From Streptomyces sp. GSL17-111 (lineage in GTDB: Bacteria; Actinomycetota; Actinomycetes; Streptomycetales; Streptomycetaceae): a stretch of 64,000 nucleotides of DNA. The stretch covers positions 5,367,001 through 5,431,000 of the forward strand of contig NZ_JBAJNS010000001.1 of the NCBI RefSeq assembly GCF_037911585.1. The letters are read 5' to 3'. Position 1 is the stretch's first letter, and the number at the start of each line of letters is the position of its first letter. The notes under the pieces were generated by a model. It had not been told where the DNA came from, did no database searches, and saw nothing but the letters and a program-made list of their open reading frames with translations. Positions 24,147 to 33,000 of this stretch are shown here, piece after piece. A program made the position numbers and the translations under genes.

Positions 24147-25649
24147 ATGAGTACGGAGAGCGCTGACGCCTCGGGCGCCGCCCCCACGACCACGGTCGAC
24201 CACGCGGCCCCCAGGACCTTCCCCCCACCCCGCTCCGCGCCCCGGCCCTCCGGCCGTCGGCCCGATCACGTCCAGCGGGCCCGCCGGGGCGACGCCGTGC
24301 CCCTCGCAGCGGCCGACTGCCTCGCCGGAGCCGTGGCCGCCGGCGCCTGCACCCTGGCCGGGGCACCCGCCGCCCAGGTCTTCGGCGCGTTGGTGCCCGC
24401 CGTCGTCCTCACCGTGCTCCTGCACGCGCGCGGCGGCCTGTACCGGCCGGCGCCGCTGGCCGCCGCCTCCGACGAACTGCCCGCGCTCCTCGGCCGGACC
24501 GCCGCCGCCTGGGGGCTGTCCGCCGCCCTGTGGGCGGGCCTCAGCCCGGACGACGGACTGCGCCTGAGCGCCCTGCTCGCGCTCGTCACCGGGCACGTCG
24601 TGCTGGCCACGGCCGGGCGGGGCGGCGTCCTGGCCCTCCGCCGCCGTGCGCTGCGGCGCCGGCCGCGCGCCACGCTCGTCGTCGGCCCGGCCGCCACCGG
24701 GCACCGGCTCGGCCGGGTCCTCCACGAGCACCCGCAGTACGGACTGCGGCCCGTCGGCATGGTCCCGACCGACGCCCGGGCGGCCGACGGCACGCCGGGC
24801 GACCGCCCGCCGCTGCCCGTCCTGGAGTCCGATGAGGACATCACCCGGGCCGTCATCCAGAACGCCGTCCGGCACGCCGTCCTCACCCGCACCCCCGAGA
24901 GCGACCCGCGCACCGCCGGTGTCGCGGCCCTGCTGCGCGCCCACGGATGCGCCCTGTGGATCGCCGACGGCGGAGAGGCCGCCGTCCCGGTCGGCCGCGC
25001 GGGCCGGGCGCCGGGCGCCCACCTGTGGGGGTTCGCCTGCCGACGGCTCGACCCGCCCCCGGCGCGCACGGCGGCCACCCGTGCCAAACGCGTCCTCGAC
25101 CTGCTGCTCGTCGTCCCCGCCCTCGTCCTCGCGGCGCCCCTGCTGCTGACCTGCGCCGCCGCCGTCCGGCTGGCCGACGGGCCCGGCGTCGTCTTCCGCC
25201 AGGAGCGCGTCGGGCGCGACGGCCGCCCGTTCACCCTGCTGAAGTTCCGCACGCTGCGCCCCGCCGACGCCTACGAGTCGGCGACGCTGTGGAGCGTCGC
25301 CCGCGATCGGCGCATGAGCCGGGTCGGCAGAATCCTGCGCCGCAGCTCGCTCGACGAGCTGCCGCAGCTGTGGAACGTCCTGCGCGGTGACATGAGCCTG
25401 GTCGGCCCGCGCCCCGAGCGGCCCTACTTCGTCGCCAAGTTCAGCGAGACCTACCCCGGTTACGCGCGGCGGCACCGCATGCCCGTCGGCATCACCGGGC
25501 TCGCCCAGGTGCACGGCCTGCGCGGCGACACCTCCATCGAGGACCGCGCCCGCTTCGACAACCACTACATCGCGAGCTGGACGCTGTGGCAGGACGTGCG
25601 CATCCTCGTGCGGACGGTCACCTCCCTCGTCCGGCACGGCGGGAGCTGA
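24147..25649 (+). CDS. polyprenyl-phosphate sugar-1-phosphate transferase (priming enzyme)
   Basis: WbaP/WcaJ-type initiating transferase of 500 aa. Hydrophobic helices at residues 50-160 precede a Rossmann-like middle domain, and the C-terminal bacterial sugar transferase domain (about 305-500) has KRVLDLLLV, FRQERVGRDGRPFTLLKFRT and DELPQLWNVLRGDMSLVGPR. It transfers a sugar phosphate to undecaprenyl phosphate at the membrane and so starts each repeat unit. It begins 13 bases after the glycosyltransferase stop. Confidence 0.92.
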   Translation: MSTESADASGAAPTTTVDHAAPRTFPPPRSAPRPSGRRPDHVQRARRGDAVPLAAADCLAGAVAAGACTLAGAPAAQVFGALVPAVVLTVLLHARGGLYRPAPLAAASDELPALLGRTAAAWGLSAALWAGLSPDDGLRLSALLALVTGHVVLATAGRGGVLALRRRALRRRPRATLVVGPAATGHRLGRVLHEHPQYGLRPVGMVPTDARAADGTPGDRPPLPVLESDEDITRAVIQNAVRHAVLTRTPESDPRTAGVAALLRAHGCALWIADGGEAAVPVGRAGRAPGAHLWGFACRRLDPPPARTAATRAKRVLDLLLVVPALVLAAPLLLTCAAAVRLADGPGVVFRQERVGRDGRPFTLLKFRTLRPADAYESATLWSVARDRRMSRVGRILRRSSLDELPQLWNVLRGDMSLVGPRPERPYFVAKFSETYPGYARRHRMPVGITGLAQVHGLRGDTSIEDRARFDNHYIASWTLWQDVRILVRTVTSLVRHGGS

Positions 25650-25651
25650 GC

Positions 25652-27106
25652 GTGGCGGCCACGACGACGGCCCCGCGCCCCCGGGCACCGGACGGCAGGG
25701 CCCCGGCCCCCCGATCCGGCGCCGATCCGGCGCCGCCCGCGCCCCACCGGCCGCCCGCCCCCACGGCCCGGGCCCTGCTGACCCGCTACGCCCCCGGCCT
25801 GCCGGTGGTGGCCGTCCTGCTGCTCCTGTGCCTGCCCACCGGCTCCGGCGACTCCCGCGTCACCCCCGCCGACGCGGCCTGCGCCGCCCTCGTGCTGTGG
25901 TGTGCCCTGCGGGCCCTGCGCGACCGCGAGCGGCCACTGACCCGCCGCGCCGCCCTCGTCCTCGCCGCGCCCGCCGTCGGCATCGCCCTGGCCACGGTCA
26001 CCTCCCGCGACCCGGCCGCCGGCCTGCCCGGCTTCGTCCGTTACCTGGAGGTCTTCGTCCTCGTCCCGGCCGCCGTCGTCCTCGCGCTGCGCCACAGCCG
26101 CCACGCCCGCCTCGTCATGGCCGGGCTGCTGCTGCTCGCCGTCGTGCAGGGCGCGGTCGGCGTCCACCAGTACGTCACCGGCACCGGCGCGTCCTACCGG
26201 GGCCAGGACATCCGGGCGGTGGGCACCTTCGGCCCGCTGGACGTGATGGGCATGTCCACCGTCGTCTCCCACGGCCTGCTCGTCGCCCTGGCCGTGGGCC
26301 TCGCACCGCCCGCCCGCAGCCCCCGCTGGCTGCGTCCGGCCGCGCTCGGCTGCGCCGCCGCGCTCGTCGTGCCGCTCGTCCTCTCCTTCAGCCGGGGCGC
26401 CTGGATCGCCACCGCCGTCGCCTGCGCGGCCGTGCTGCTGCTCGCCGGGGCCCGGCTCGCCCTGCGCACCCTGGCCGTCGTCGCCTGCGCCGGCGTGGTC
26501 CTCGTCGGCGGCTTCGGCGTCGGGTCGCAGCTCATCGGCGAACGCCTGGGCAGCATCACCGACGTGACCGCCGCGCCCGACCAGTCGGTCACCGACCGGT
26601 ACACCCTGTGGGCCGCCGCCGTCAGCATCTGGCGTGACGCCCCCCTGACCGGCGTCGGCCTCAAGGGCTTCCCCGACCACCGCGACGCCCACGCCTCCCT
26701 GGCCCTCTCCTCCGGCAGCGACATCGCTGGCGCGGGCAGCGACTTCCGGCGCGAACCGCTGCTCTCCCCGCACAACATGTACCTGCTCGTCCTCAGCGAG
26801 CAGGGGCTCGTCGGGCTGCTCGCCCTCGGCGGCTGCTGGGCCGCTCTCGCGGTGTGCGCCGTGCGCCGGCTGCGCACCGGCCCCGCCCCGCCCGGCGCGC
26901 CCGGGGGCCGGTGGACGGAACGGGACTGCGGACTGCTCGCCGTGGGCATGCTCTGCTGGCAGCTCGTCGACTTCCTCTACGCCGACATCGGAGGCCCCTC
27001 CACGGCGCTGACGGGCGTCGTCTTCGGGTTCGTCGCCTGGTGGGCGCTGGCGGCCCGCCCGGCCGGCGAGCCCGGCCCCGCCACAGGGACGGCGGTCGCC
27101 CGGTGA
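25652..27106 (+). CDS. Wzy/O-antigen ligase-like polysaccharide polymerase
   Basis: Membrane protein of 484 aa with about ten to twelve helices. The extracellular loop FPDHRDAHASLALSSGSDIAG followed by SPHNMYLLVLSEQGLVGL fits the O-antigen ligase/polymerase (Wzy_C) family, in which the H-N-x-Y/F-L motif is typical. It probably polymerises flipped repeat units. The GTG start at 25652 follows GGGAG and lies two bases after the preceding stop. Its stop overlaps the next start as GTGA. Confidence 0.8.
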   Translation: MAATTTAPRPRAPDGRAPAPRSGADPAPPAPHRPPAPTARALLTRYAPGLPVVAVLLLLCLPTGSGDSRVTPADAACAALVLWCALRALRDRERPLTRRAALVLAAPAVGIALATVTSRDPAAGLPGFVRYLEVFVLVPAAVVLALRHSRHARLVMAGLLLLAVVQGAVGVHQYVTGTGASYRGQDIRAVGTFGPLDVMGMSTVVSHGLLVALAVGLAPPARSPRWLRPAALGCAAALVVPLVLSFSRGAWIATAVACAAVLLLAGARLALRTLAVVACAGVVLVGGFGVGSQLIGERLGSITDVTAAPDQSVTDRYTLWAAAVSIWRDAPLTGVGLKGFPDHRDAHASLALSSGSDIAGAGSDFRREPLLSPHNMYLLVLSEQGLVGLLALGGCWAALAVCAVRRLRTGPAPPGAPGGRWTERDCGLLAVGMLCWQLVDFLYADIGGPSTALTGVVFGFVAWWALAARPAGEPGPATGTAVAR

Positions 27107-28824
27107 CCGACGTGACCACCGCACGGCCCCACGCCACGGAACCGGCCGGCCCCGACCCCGCCCCGGCGCCGCCGTCCGGCTCACCGCTGGGGCGGATCCT
27201 CGCCCGCGCCGCCGCCCTCACGGCCCTGCTGACGGCGGCCGGCGCGCTGCTGGGACTCGTGCGCGACCAGACCATCGCGCACCTCTTCGGCGCGGGCAGC
27301 GGCACCGACGCCTTCCTGGTGGCCTGGACCCTGCCCGAGATGGCGGCGACCCTCCTCATCGAGGACGCCATGGCCCTGCTCCTCGTACCCGCCTTCAGCC
27401 TGGCCCTCTCCCGCCGCGCCGCCGCCGACGCCCCCACGGACCCGGTACGGGACCTCGTGGCGGCCACTCTCCCCCGGCTCCTGCTCGCCCTCGGCGCCGC
27501 CACCACCCTCCTCGTCCTCGCCGCGCCCCTGCTCGTGAGCACCCTCGCGCCCGGGCTGGACGAGCCCGGACTGGCGGTGGACTGCACCCGGCTGACCGCG
27601 CTGACCGTGCTGGCGTTCGGCGTCGCCGGGTACTTCAGCGCCGCCCTGCGCGCCCACCGCAGCTTCGCCCCGCCCGCCGCCATCTACGCCGCCTACAACC
27701 TGACCATCATCGCCACCGTCATCGCCTGCCACACCGTCCTCGGCGTCCGGGCCGCGGCGCTCGGCGTCGCCCTGGGCGGCGGCCTGATGGCCCTCGTACA
27801 ACTCCCCTTCGTCCTGCGCCACCTCGCCGCCCGACGGCGCGAGCGCGTCCGGGGCCGACCGGCGTTCAGGCGGCGCACCGCTCGCCGCACGGCGGACCCG
27901 GCCGCCCGGCCGACGCTGCTGGGCGCCGCCCTGCTCGCCCCGGTCATCCTCTTCTGCGTCGGACGGCAGTCGCAGGTGCTGATCGAGCGGTACCTCGCCT
28001 CCTCGCTGCCCGCCGGAGCCATCTCGCACCTCAACTACGCGCAGAAGGTCGCGCAGATGCCGATGGTGCTCTCCCTGATGATCTGCACCGTCACCTTCCC
28101 CGTCGTGGCCCGGGCCATGGCCGACGGCGCCGCCGAGCAGGCCCGGCGCCGCGTCGAACGCGACCTGCACCTCGCGGCCGTCGTCGTCCTCCTCGGCGCC
28201 GCCTACGTGCTGGCCTGCGCGCCGCAGATCATCCAGCTCCTCTTCCAGCGCGGTGCCTTCGGCCCGGAGGACACCGCCGCCACCGCCTCGGTGATGCGGG
28301 TGTACGCCACCGGGCTGCTCGGCCACAGCCTCGTCGGCGCGCTGGTGCGCCCGTTCTTCTCCGCCGCCCGCCCCACCTGGTACCCGGCCCTCGCGATGGC
28401 CGCCGGGATGACCGTCACCGTGGCGGCCGGGGTGTGGACGGCCCCGCACTTCGGCATCCACGGCATCGCCGCCGCCAACGCCGCCGGGATCACCCTCACG
28501 GCGGCCCTGCTACTGCACGGACTCGGTAGCCGCATCATCCCCCTCGACGTCCCCCGCATGGTCTCCGGGCTCGTCCGGCTCCTCGCGGCCGCCGCCGTCG
28601 CCGCCCTCGCCGCCTGGGCCGTCGCGGGCCTGTGCCCCGGCCCGCTGACCGCCGCGTCGGCCGGGGGAGCGGCCCTCGTGGCCGCGTTCGCCGGCGCGGG
28701 CCTCCTCCTGCGCGCGCCGGAGGTGGCCGGGCCCGTCGCGGCGGGCCTGCGTCGCGCCGCCCGCCGGCCCGCCCCCGGCCCGGCGGCGGCCACCACGACG
28801 CGGCCGCCCGAAACCGACCGCTGA
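27103..28824 (+). CDS. MurJ/Wzx-like lipid-linked oligosaccharide flippase
   Basis: MOP-superfamily protein of 573 aa with about fourteen membrane helices. The N-terminal AAGALLGLVRDQTIAHLFGAGSG and the conserved NYAQKVAQMPMVL and QRGAFGPEDT segments resemble MurJ. Because it is inside a polysaccharide cluster, it more likely flips the cluster's repeat unit than lipid II (inference). The GTG start overlaps the polymerase stop. Confidence 0.82.
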   Translation: MTDVTTARPHATEPAGPDPAPAPPSGSPLGRILARAAALTALLTAAGALLGLVRDQTIAHLFGAGSGTDAFLVAWTLPEMAATLLIEDAMALLLVPAFSLALSRRAAADAPTDPVRDLVAATLPRLLLALGAATTLLVLAAPLLVSTLAPGLDEPGLAVDCTRLTALTVLAFGVAGYFSAALRAHRSFAPPAAIYAAYNLTIIATVIACHTVLGVRAAALGVALGGGLMALVQLPFVLRHLAARRRERVRGRPAFRRRTARRTADPAARPTLLGAALLAPVILFCVGRQSQVLIERYLASSLPAGAISHLNYAQKVAQMPMVLSLMICTVTFPVVARAMADGAAEQARRRVERDLHLAAVVVLLGAAYVLACAPQIIQLLFQRGAFGPEDTAATASVMRVYATGLLGHSLVGALVRPFFSAARPTWYPALAMAAGMTVTVAAGVWTAPHFGIHGIAAANAAGITLTAALLLHGLGSRIIPLDVPRMVSGLVRLLAAAAVAALAAWAVAGLCPGPLTAASAGGAALVAAFAGAGLLLRAPEVAGPVAAGLRRAARRPAPGPAAATTTRPPETDR

Positions 28825-28875
28825 CCGCACCGTCCGCCCGACCGCTTCCGTCCGCCCACCTCGAAGGAGGCAGCC

Positions 28876-29757
28876 ATGTCCGCCGACCCGGCAGCCGCCG
28901 CCGCATCCGCCGGCCCCCCGGTCACCGCACCGCCGAACCCCACCCCCGCCGCCCCCGCCCGGCCCGGCCGCCCGCACGGCGACCGGCCCCGCACCGCCCC
29001 CGGCCGTCCGCGCGTACCCGCCCCCGCCCATCGGGGGCGGCGCGCCGCCGCCCCCTGGGTCCTCATGTACCACTCCGTCGACGACTGCGCCGAGGACCCC
29101 TACGGCATCACCGTCCCGCCCGCCCGTCTCGAACGGCAGCTCGCCTGGCTCGGCCGCCGCGGGCTGACCGGCGTGGGGGTCGGCGAACTGCTCCGCGCCC
29201 ACGCCGCCGGACGGTCGCGCGGACTCGTCGGCCTCACCTTCGACGACGGGTACGCCGACTTCACCGAACACGCCCTCCCGCTGCTGCGCCGGCACGCCTG
29301 CACGGCCACCGTCTTCGTCCTGCCCGGACGACTCGGCGGTGACAACGCCTGGGACGCCGACGGACCGCGCAAGCCGCTGCTGGACGCCGACGGCATCCGC
29401 GCCGTCGCCGCCGCCGGCATGGAGGTCGGCTCCCACGGGCTCCTGCACGAGCGGCTGACGACCGTCGGCGACGCCGTCCTGCACGAGGAGACGCACCGCA
29501 GCCGCGCCCTGCTGCACGACCTCCTCGGCACGCCGCCCGCCGGGTTCTGCTACCCGTACGGCGCCGTCGACTCCCGCGCCGTACGGGCCGTGCGGGCGGC
29601 CGGATACGCCTACGCCTGCGCCGTGGACCCCGGACCGCTCACCGGACCGCACGCGCTGCCGCGCGTCCACGTCGGCGCCCGGGACACCGCGTTGCGGCTG
29701 CGGGCCAAACAACTGCTGCACCCGCTGCGACGCCCGGCGCTGCCCGAGGACGCGTGA
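28876..29757 (+). CDS. polysaccharide deacetylase
   Basis: NodB-type carbohydrate esterase 4 protein of 293 aa. The metal-binding LTFDDGYADFTEHALPLL and SHGLLHERLT motifs are intact, and PAGFCYPYGAVDSRAVRAV is typical of the family. The first 50 residues are a proline-rich, disordered region. GAAGGAGG precedes the ATG. It would remove N-acetyl groups from amino sugars of the polymer or a precursor. The stop overlaps the next ATG by one base. Confidence 0.88.
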   Translation: MSADPAAAAASAGPPVTAPPNPTPAAPARPGRPHGDRPRTAPGRPRVPAPAHRGRRAAAPWVLMYHSVDDCAEDPYGITVPPARLERQLAWLGRRGLTGVGVGELLRAHAAGRSRGLVGLTFDDGYADFTEHALPLLRRHACTATVFVLPGRLGGDNAWDADGPRKPLLDADGIRAVAAAGMEVGSHGLLHERLTTVGDAVLHEETHRSRALLHDLLGTPPAGFCYPYGAVDSRAVRAVRAAGYAYACAVDPGPLTGPHALPRVHVGARDTALRLRAKQLLHPLRRPALPEDA

Positions 29758-30914
29758 TGAGGGTCCTGCACGTCATCACCGGACTCGGCGTGGGCGGGGC
29801 CGAGCAGCAACTGCGGCTGCTCCTGCGGCACCTGCCGGTGGGCTGCGACGTCGTCGCCCTCACCAACCCCGGCTCCGTCGCCGAGGGCATCAGGCGGGAC
29901 GGACACCGCGTCGCCCACCTGGGCATGACGGGAAACCGCGACCTGTCCGCCCTGCCCCGCCTGACCCGGCTGATCCGGGACGGCGGCTACGACCTCGTCC
30001 ACACCCACCTCTACCGGGCCTGCGTGTACGGCAGGACGGCCGCCCGGATGGCGGGTGTGCGGGCCGTCGTGGCGACGGAACACTCCCTCGGCAGCGCCCA
30101 GATCGAGGGCCGGCCGCTCACCCGGTCCGCCCGCGCCCTGTACCTGGCGAGCGAACGCCTGGGCGGCGCCACCGTCGCCGTCTCGGAGACCGTGGCCCGC
30201 AGGCTGCGCGAGTGGGGCGTGCCGGGACAGCGCATCGAGACCGTCCCCAACGGCATCGAGCCCGCCCGCTTCCGCTTCCATCCAGCCGCCCGGCGCCGGG
30301 CCCGGGCGCTGCTCGGCCTGGCGCAGGACGCCTTCGTCGTCGGCGGCGTCGGGCGGCTGGTGCCGGGCAAGCGCTTCGACGTCCTGGTGCGGGCCGTGGC
30401 CGCGCTGCCGGACGCCCGGCTGCTGCTGGTGGGCGACGGCCCGCAGCGCGAGGCCCTCCTGCGGCTGGCCGCCGCACTGGGCGCCGCCGACCGCGTCGTG
30501 CTCACCGGTGAGCGGGACGGCGCGGTGGCCGAGCACGGCGGCCACGAGCCGGGGCTGCCCGCCCTGCTGGCCGCCATGGACGTCTTCGTCTCCTCCTCCC
30601 CGGAGGAGTCGTTCGGCCTGGCCGCCCTGGAGGCACTAGCCGCCGGCCTGCCCGTCCGGCACGTCACCTGCCCCGCCGTGGACGAACTGCCCGCGTCCGC
30701 CGCGCCCGACGCCCGGCGCATCCGCCCCGGCGTCCCCGAACTCGTCGCCGAACTGCGGGCCGTGCGGGATGAGGCGCTGCCGCGCCGCCCCGTCCCCGCC
30801 GCCGTCCGCCGCTACGACATCGCCCGCAGCGCCGACCGGCTGATGGACGTCTACACGTCCGTACGTGCCCGCGTCGACGCCGCTCCCCTCCTTCCCGCCC
30901 CCGCCCCGAGGTGA
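29757..30914 (+). CDS. GT4 glycosyltransferase
   Basis: Second GT-B glycosyltransferase of the cluster, 385 aa. It begins MRVLHVITGLGVGGAEQQLR, the typical GT4 donor-side entry, and has SSPEESFGLAALEALAAGLPV with the E-x7-E motif. ATG at 29757 overlaps the deacetylase stop by one base; a GTG directly before it is an alternative. It probably adds another sugar of the repeat unit. Confidence 0.88.
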   Translation: MRVLHVITGLGVGGAEQQLRLLLRHLPVGCDVVALTNPGSVAEGIRRDGHRVAHLGMTGNRDLSALPRLTRLIRDGGYDLVHTHLYRACVYGRTAARMAGVRAVVATEHSLGSAQIEGRPLTRSARALYLASERLGGATVAVSETVARRLREWGVPGQRIETVPNGIEPARFRFHPAARRRARALLGLAQDAFVVGGVGRLVPGKRFDVLVRAVAALPDARLLLVGDGPQREALLRLAAALGAADRVVLTGERDGAVAEHGGHEPGLPALLAAMDVFVSSSPEESFGLAALEALAAGLPVRHVTCPAVDELPASAAPDARRIRPGVPELVAELRAVRDEALPRRPVPAAVRRYDIARSADRLMDVYTSVRARVDAAPLLPAPAPR

Positions 30915-30920
30915 ACCGGC

Positions 30921-31799
30921 ATGCCCGCCACCGACACCACTGAGACCAAGACCGCCAAGACCGCCAAGCCTGCTGAGCCTGCTGAGACCGCCAAGGCCAC
31001 CAGGACCACCTCACCGAGCCGGTCCACCAAGCCCGCCACGACCGGCCCCGGGACCGCCACCCCGACCGACGGCGGAACCGGCACCGCGACCGCCGTCCCC
31101 GGGTACGACCCGCCCCGGCTGCGGGACCGGGCCCTCGGCGCCGCGCTGCGCCTCGTGCGGCTGCTCCGGCGGGCCCTCGTCCGCCGGCCCCGGCCCCTGC
31201 GCCGCCTGGCTCGGTGGCTTCCCCGGCCCCCGAAGTGGTGGCCGCTGCCCGCCTGCGTCCTGCTGGGCCTCCTGGCGGGCGGCGGCTGGGGCGCGTTGAG
31301 CACGCCGCAGTACACGGCCACCGGGTACGTGGTCGTCGTGCCGGGGGAGAAGTCGGACCCGACCTCCGCGCTCGGCTTCGCCCAGGCCTACGGGCGGCTC
31401 GCCACCAGCGGTGCCGTCCTCGCCGCCGCGCAGAAGGCCAGCGACGTCCCGGCCGGCACCCTGCGCGGGAGCGTGCGCTCGGCCACCTCGCCCGACGCCC
31501 CCATGATCGAGGTCACCGGCACCGCGACCGGCCCCGGGACCGCCGCCAAGCGGGCCAACGCCGTGGCCGAGGCGCTCGCCGCGAACGGCAACACCTCCGC
31601 GAAGCGCACCGGCGTCGAACTCGTGCTCTTCGCCCGGGCCCTGCCGCCCTCAGCGCCGTCCTCGCCCTCCGCGCCGCTGGCGGCCGCCGTCGGCGCGGCG
31701 GCCGGCGGGCTGGTGGGCGGGCTGACGCTGCTCGCCCGGCCGCGTTCGGCCGCGCGCCCCGAGGAGCCGGCCCCGCAGGCGAAGGAGGACGCCCGATGA
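30921..31799 (+). CDS. Wzz-like chain-length/polysaccharide co-polymerase protein
   Basis: Membrane protein of 292 aa. A low-complexity N terminus (residues 5-50, Thr/Lys/Ala/Pro-rich) precedes a basic stretch, a membrane helix near residue 112-130, an external segment with QYTATGYVVVVPGEKSD, and a C-terminal helix. That topology fits the Wzz/chain-length determinant family, but no kinase domain is attached and none is in the cluster. Its stop overlaps the next start as ATGA. Confidence 0.7.
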   Translation: MPATDTTETKTAKTAKPAEPAETAKATRTTSPSRSTKPATTGPGTATPTDGGTGTATAVPGYDPPRLRDRALGAALRLVRLLRRALVRRPRPLRRLARWLPRPPKWWPLPACVLLGLLAGGGWGALSTPQYTATGYVVVVPGEKSDPTSALGFAQAYGRLATSGAVLAAAQKASDVPAGTLRGSVRSATSPDAPMIEVTGTATGPGTAAKRANAVAEALAANGNTSAKRTGVELVLFARALPPSAPSSPSAPLAAAVGAAAGGLVGGLTLLARPRSAARPEEPAPQAKEDAR

Positions 31800-32953
31800 C
31801 CCGGCAGCGGACGGCGGACCCCGTCACCGTGAGCCTGTGCCGCGACCTGGAGGAGTTCGCCGCCCTCGGCCCGCAGTGGGACGCGCTGCACCGCCGCAGC
31901 CCGGCCGCCACCCCGTTCCAGAGCCACGCCTGGTTGCACTCGTGGTGGCTCTCCTACGGGCGTCCCGGCCGCCTGCGGCTCGTGCTGGTGCGGCAGGGCG
32001 ACCGGCTCGTCGGCGCCGCACCGCTGATGCTGTCCTACCGCCCGATGCCCGCCCTGGTCCCCCTGGGCGGCGGCATCTCGGACTTCTTCGACGTGTTGCT
32101 CGACGCGGACTGCCCCGGGGCCCGCACGGCGCTCCTGCGCGGACTGCACCGGGCAGCGGGCTCGGCCCTCATCGACCTGCGCGAGGTGCGGCCCGGGTCC
32201 CTGGCCGAGACGCTGTTCCGCCACTGGTCCGGCCCGCGCAGCCGGCTGTGCGACTCGGTGTGCCTGGAGCTGCCCGGCGTCGGCCTGGAGCAGTTGCTGA
32301 ACCGGCTCTCCGGGAGGGCCGCCCGCCGCTTCCGCGCCAAGCTGCGCAAGCTGGACGCCCTCGGCATCGAGGAACGGACCGTGCCCGCCGCCGAGGTGCC
32401 CGCCGCCGTCGGCCACCTGCTGCGGCTGCACGCCCTCCAGTGGCACGGACGGGGGGTGACGCCCGAGCACCTGCGGCCGCGCTTCGCCGAGCACCTGACG
32501 CGGGCCGTCAGCGGCATGGTGCGCACGGGGGACGCCGTGCTGACGGAGTACCGGATGGACGGGGAGGTCGTCGCCTCCGACGTCACCCTGATGTCCGACG
32601 AGTTGGCCGGCGGCTACCTGTACGGGGCGCACCCGAGGCTGCGGGAGAACAAGGTCGACATCACCACCATGCTGCTGCGCCACGACACCCGGCACACCAC
32701 GGAGTCCGGGCGGCGCGTGCTCAGCCTGCTGCGCGGCACCGAGCCCTACAAGCTGCACTGGCGGCCGGAGACCGTCACCAACCAGCGCTTCCTGCTGGCG
32801 CGCCGGCGCCTCGCCCCGGCGCTGCGGATGCTCACCGCCGGTGCGTCGGGCCGCGCGGTCGCGGTCTCGGCGGCCCGGGCCCGGGTGCCCGCCCTCCGCG
32901 CCTGGCAGGCCCGGCTGCGTGGCCCCCGCACGACCGCCCCCGAGCCGGGCTGA
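31796..32953 (+). CDS. CelD/FemAB-type GNAT-fold protein
   Basis: Cytoplasmic protein of 385 aa of the acetyltransferase-6 (CelD/BcsL) type. Markers are FQSHAWLHSWWLSYG near residue 40, RFRAKLRKLDALGI in the centre and YLYGAHPRLRENKVDITTMLL in the second half. Members are found in many exopolysaccharide clusters and probably transfer an acyl or aminoacyl group. It is the last gene of the cluster and ends in front of a strong hairpin. Confidence 0.78.
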   Translation: MTRQRTADPVTVSLCRDLEEFAALGPQWDALHRRSPAATPFQSHAWLHSWWLSYGRPGRLRLVLVRQGDRLVGAAPLMLSYRPMPALVPLGGGISDFFDVLLDADCPGARTALLRGLHRAAGSALIDLREVRPGSLAETLFRHWSGPRSRLCDSVCLELPGVGLEQLLNRLSGRAARRFRAKLRKLDALGIEERTVPAAEVPAAVGHLLRLHALQWHGRGVTPEHLRPRFAEHLTRAVSGMVRTGDAVLTEYRMDGEVVASDVTLMSDELAGGYLYGAHPRLRENKVDITTMLLRHDTRHTTESGRRVLSLLRGTEPYKLHWRPETVTNQRFLLARRRLAPALRMLTAGASGRAVAVSAARARVPALRAWQARLRGPRTTAPEPG

Positions 32954-32963
32954 GGCCACGACG

Positions 32964-32992
32964 GGGCCCCGGGGCGCCGCGCCCCGGGGCCC
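32964..32992. terminator. GC-rich hairpin ending the polysaccharide cluster
   Basis: Two 14-base arms around a single C are perfectly complementary. It lies between convergent genes and can serve both. Confidence 0.65.
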
Positions 32993-33000
32993 GGTCGGGC

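Noticed and set aside
22815-25688. Minus-strand open frame of 957 codons
   Set aside because: Antisense to two well-supported polysaccharide genes; no motif, no ribosome site.
22956-32953. Secondary-metabolite cluster
   Set aside because: No polyketide, peptide or terpene synthase; all genes fit polysaccharide assembly.
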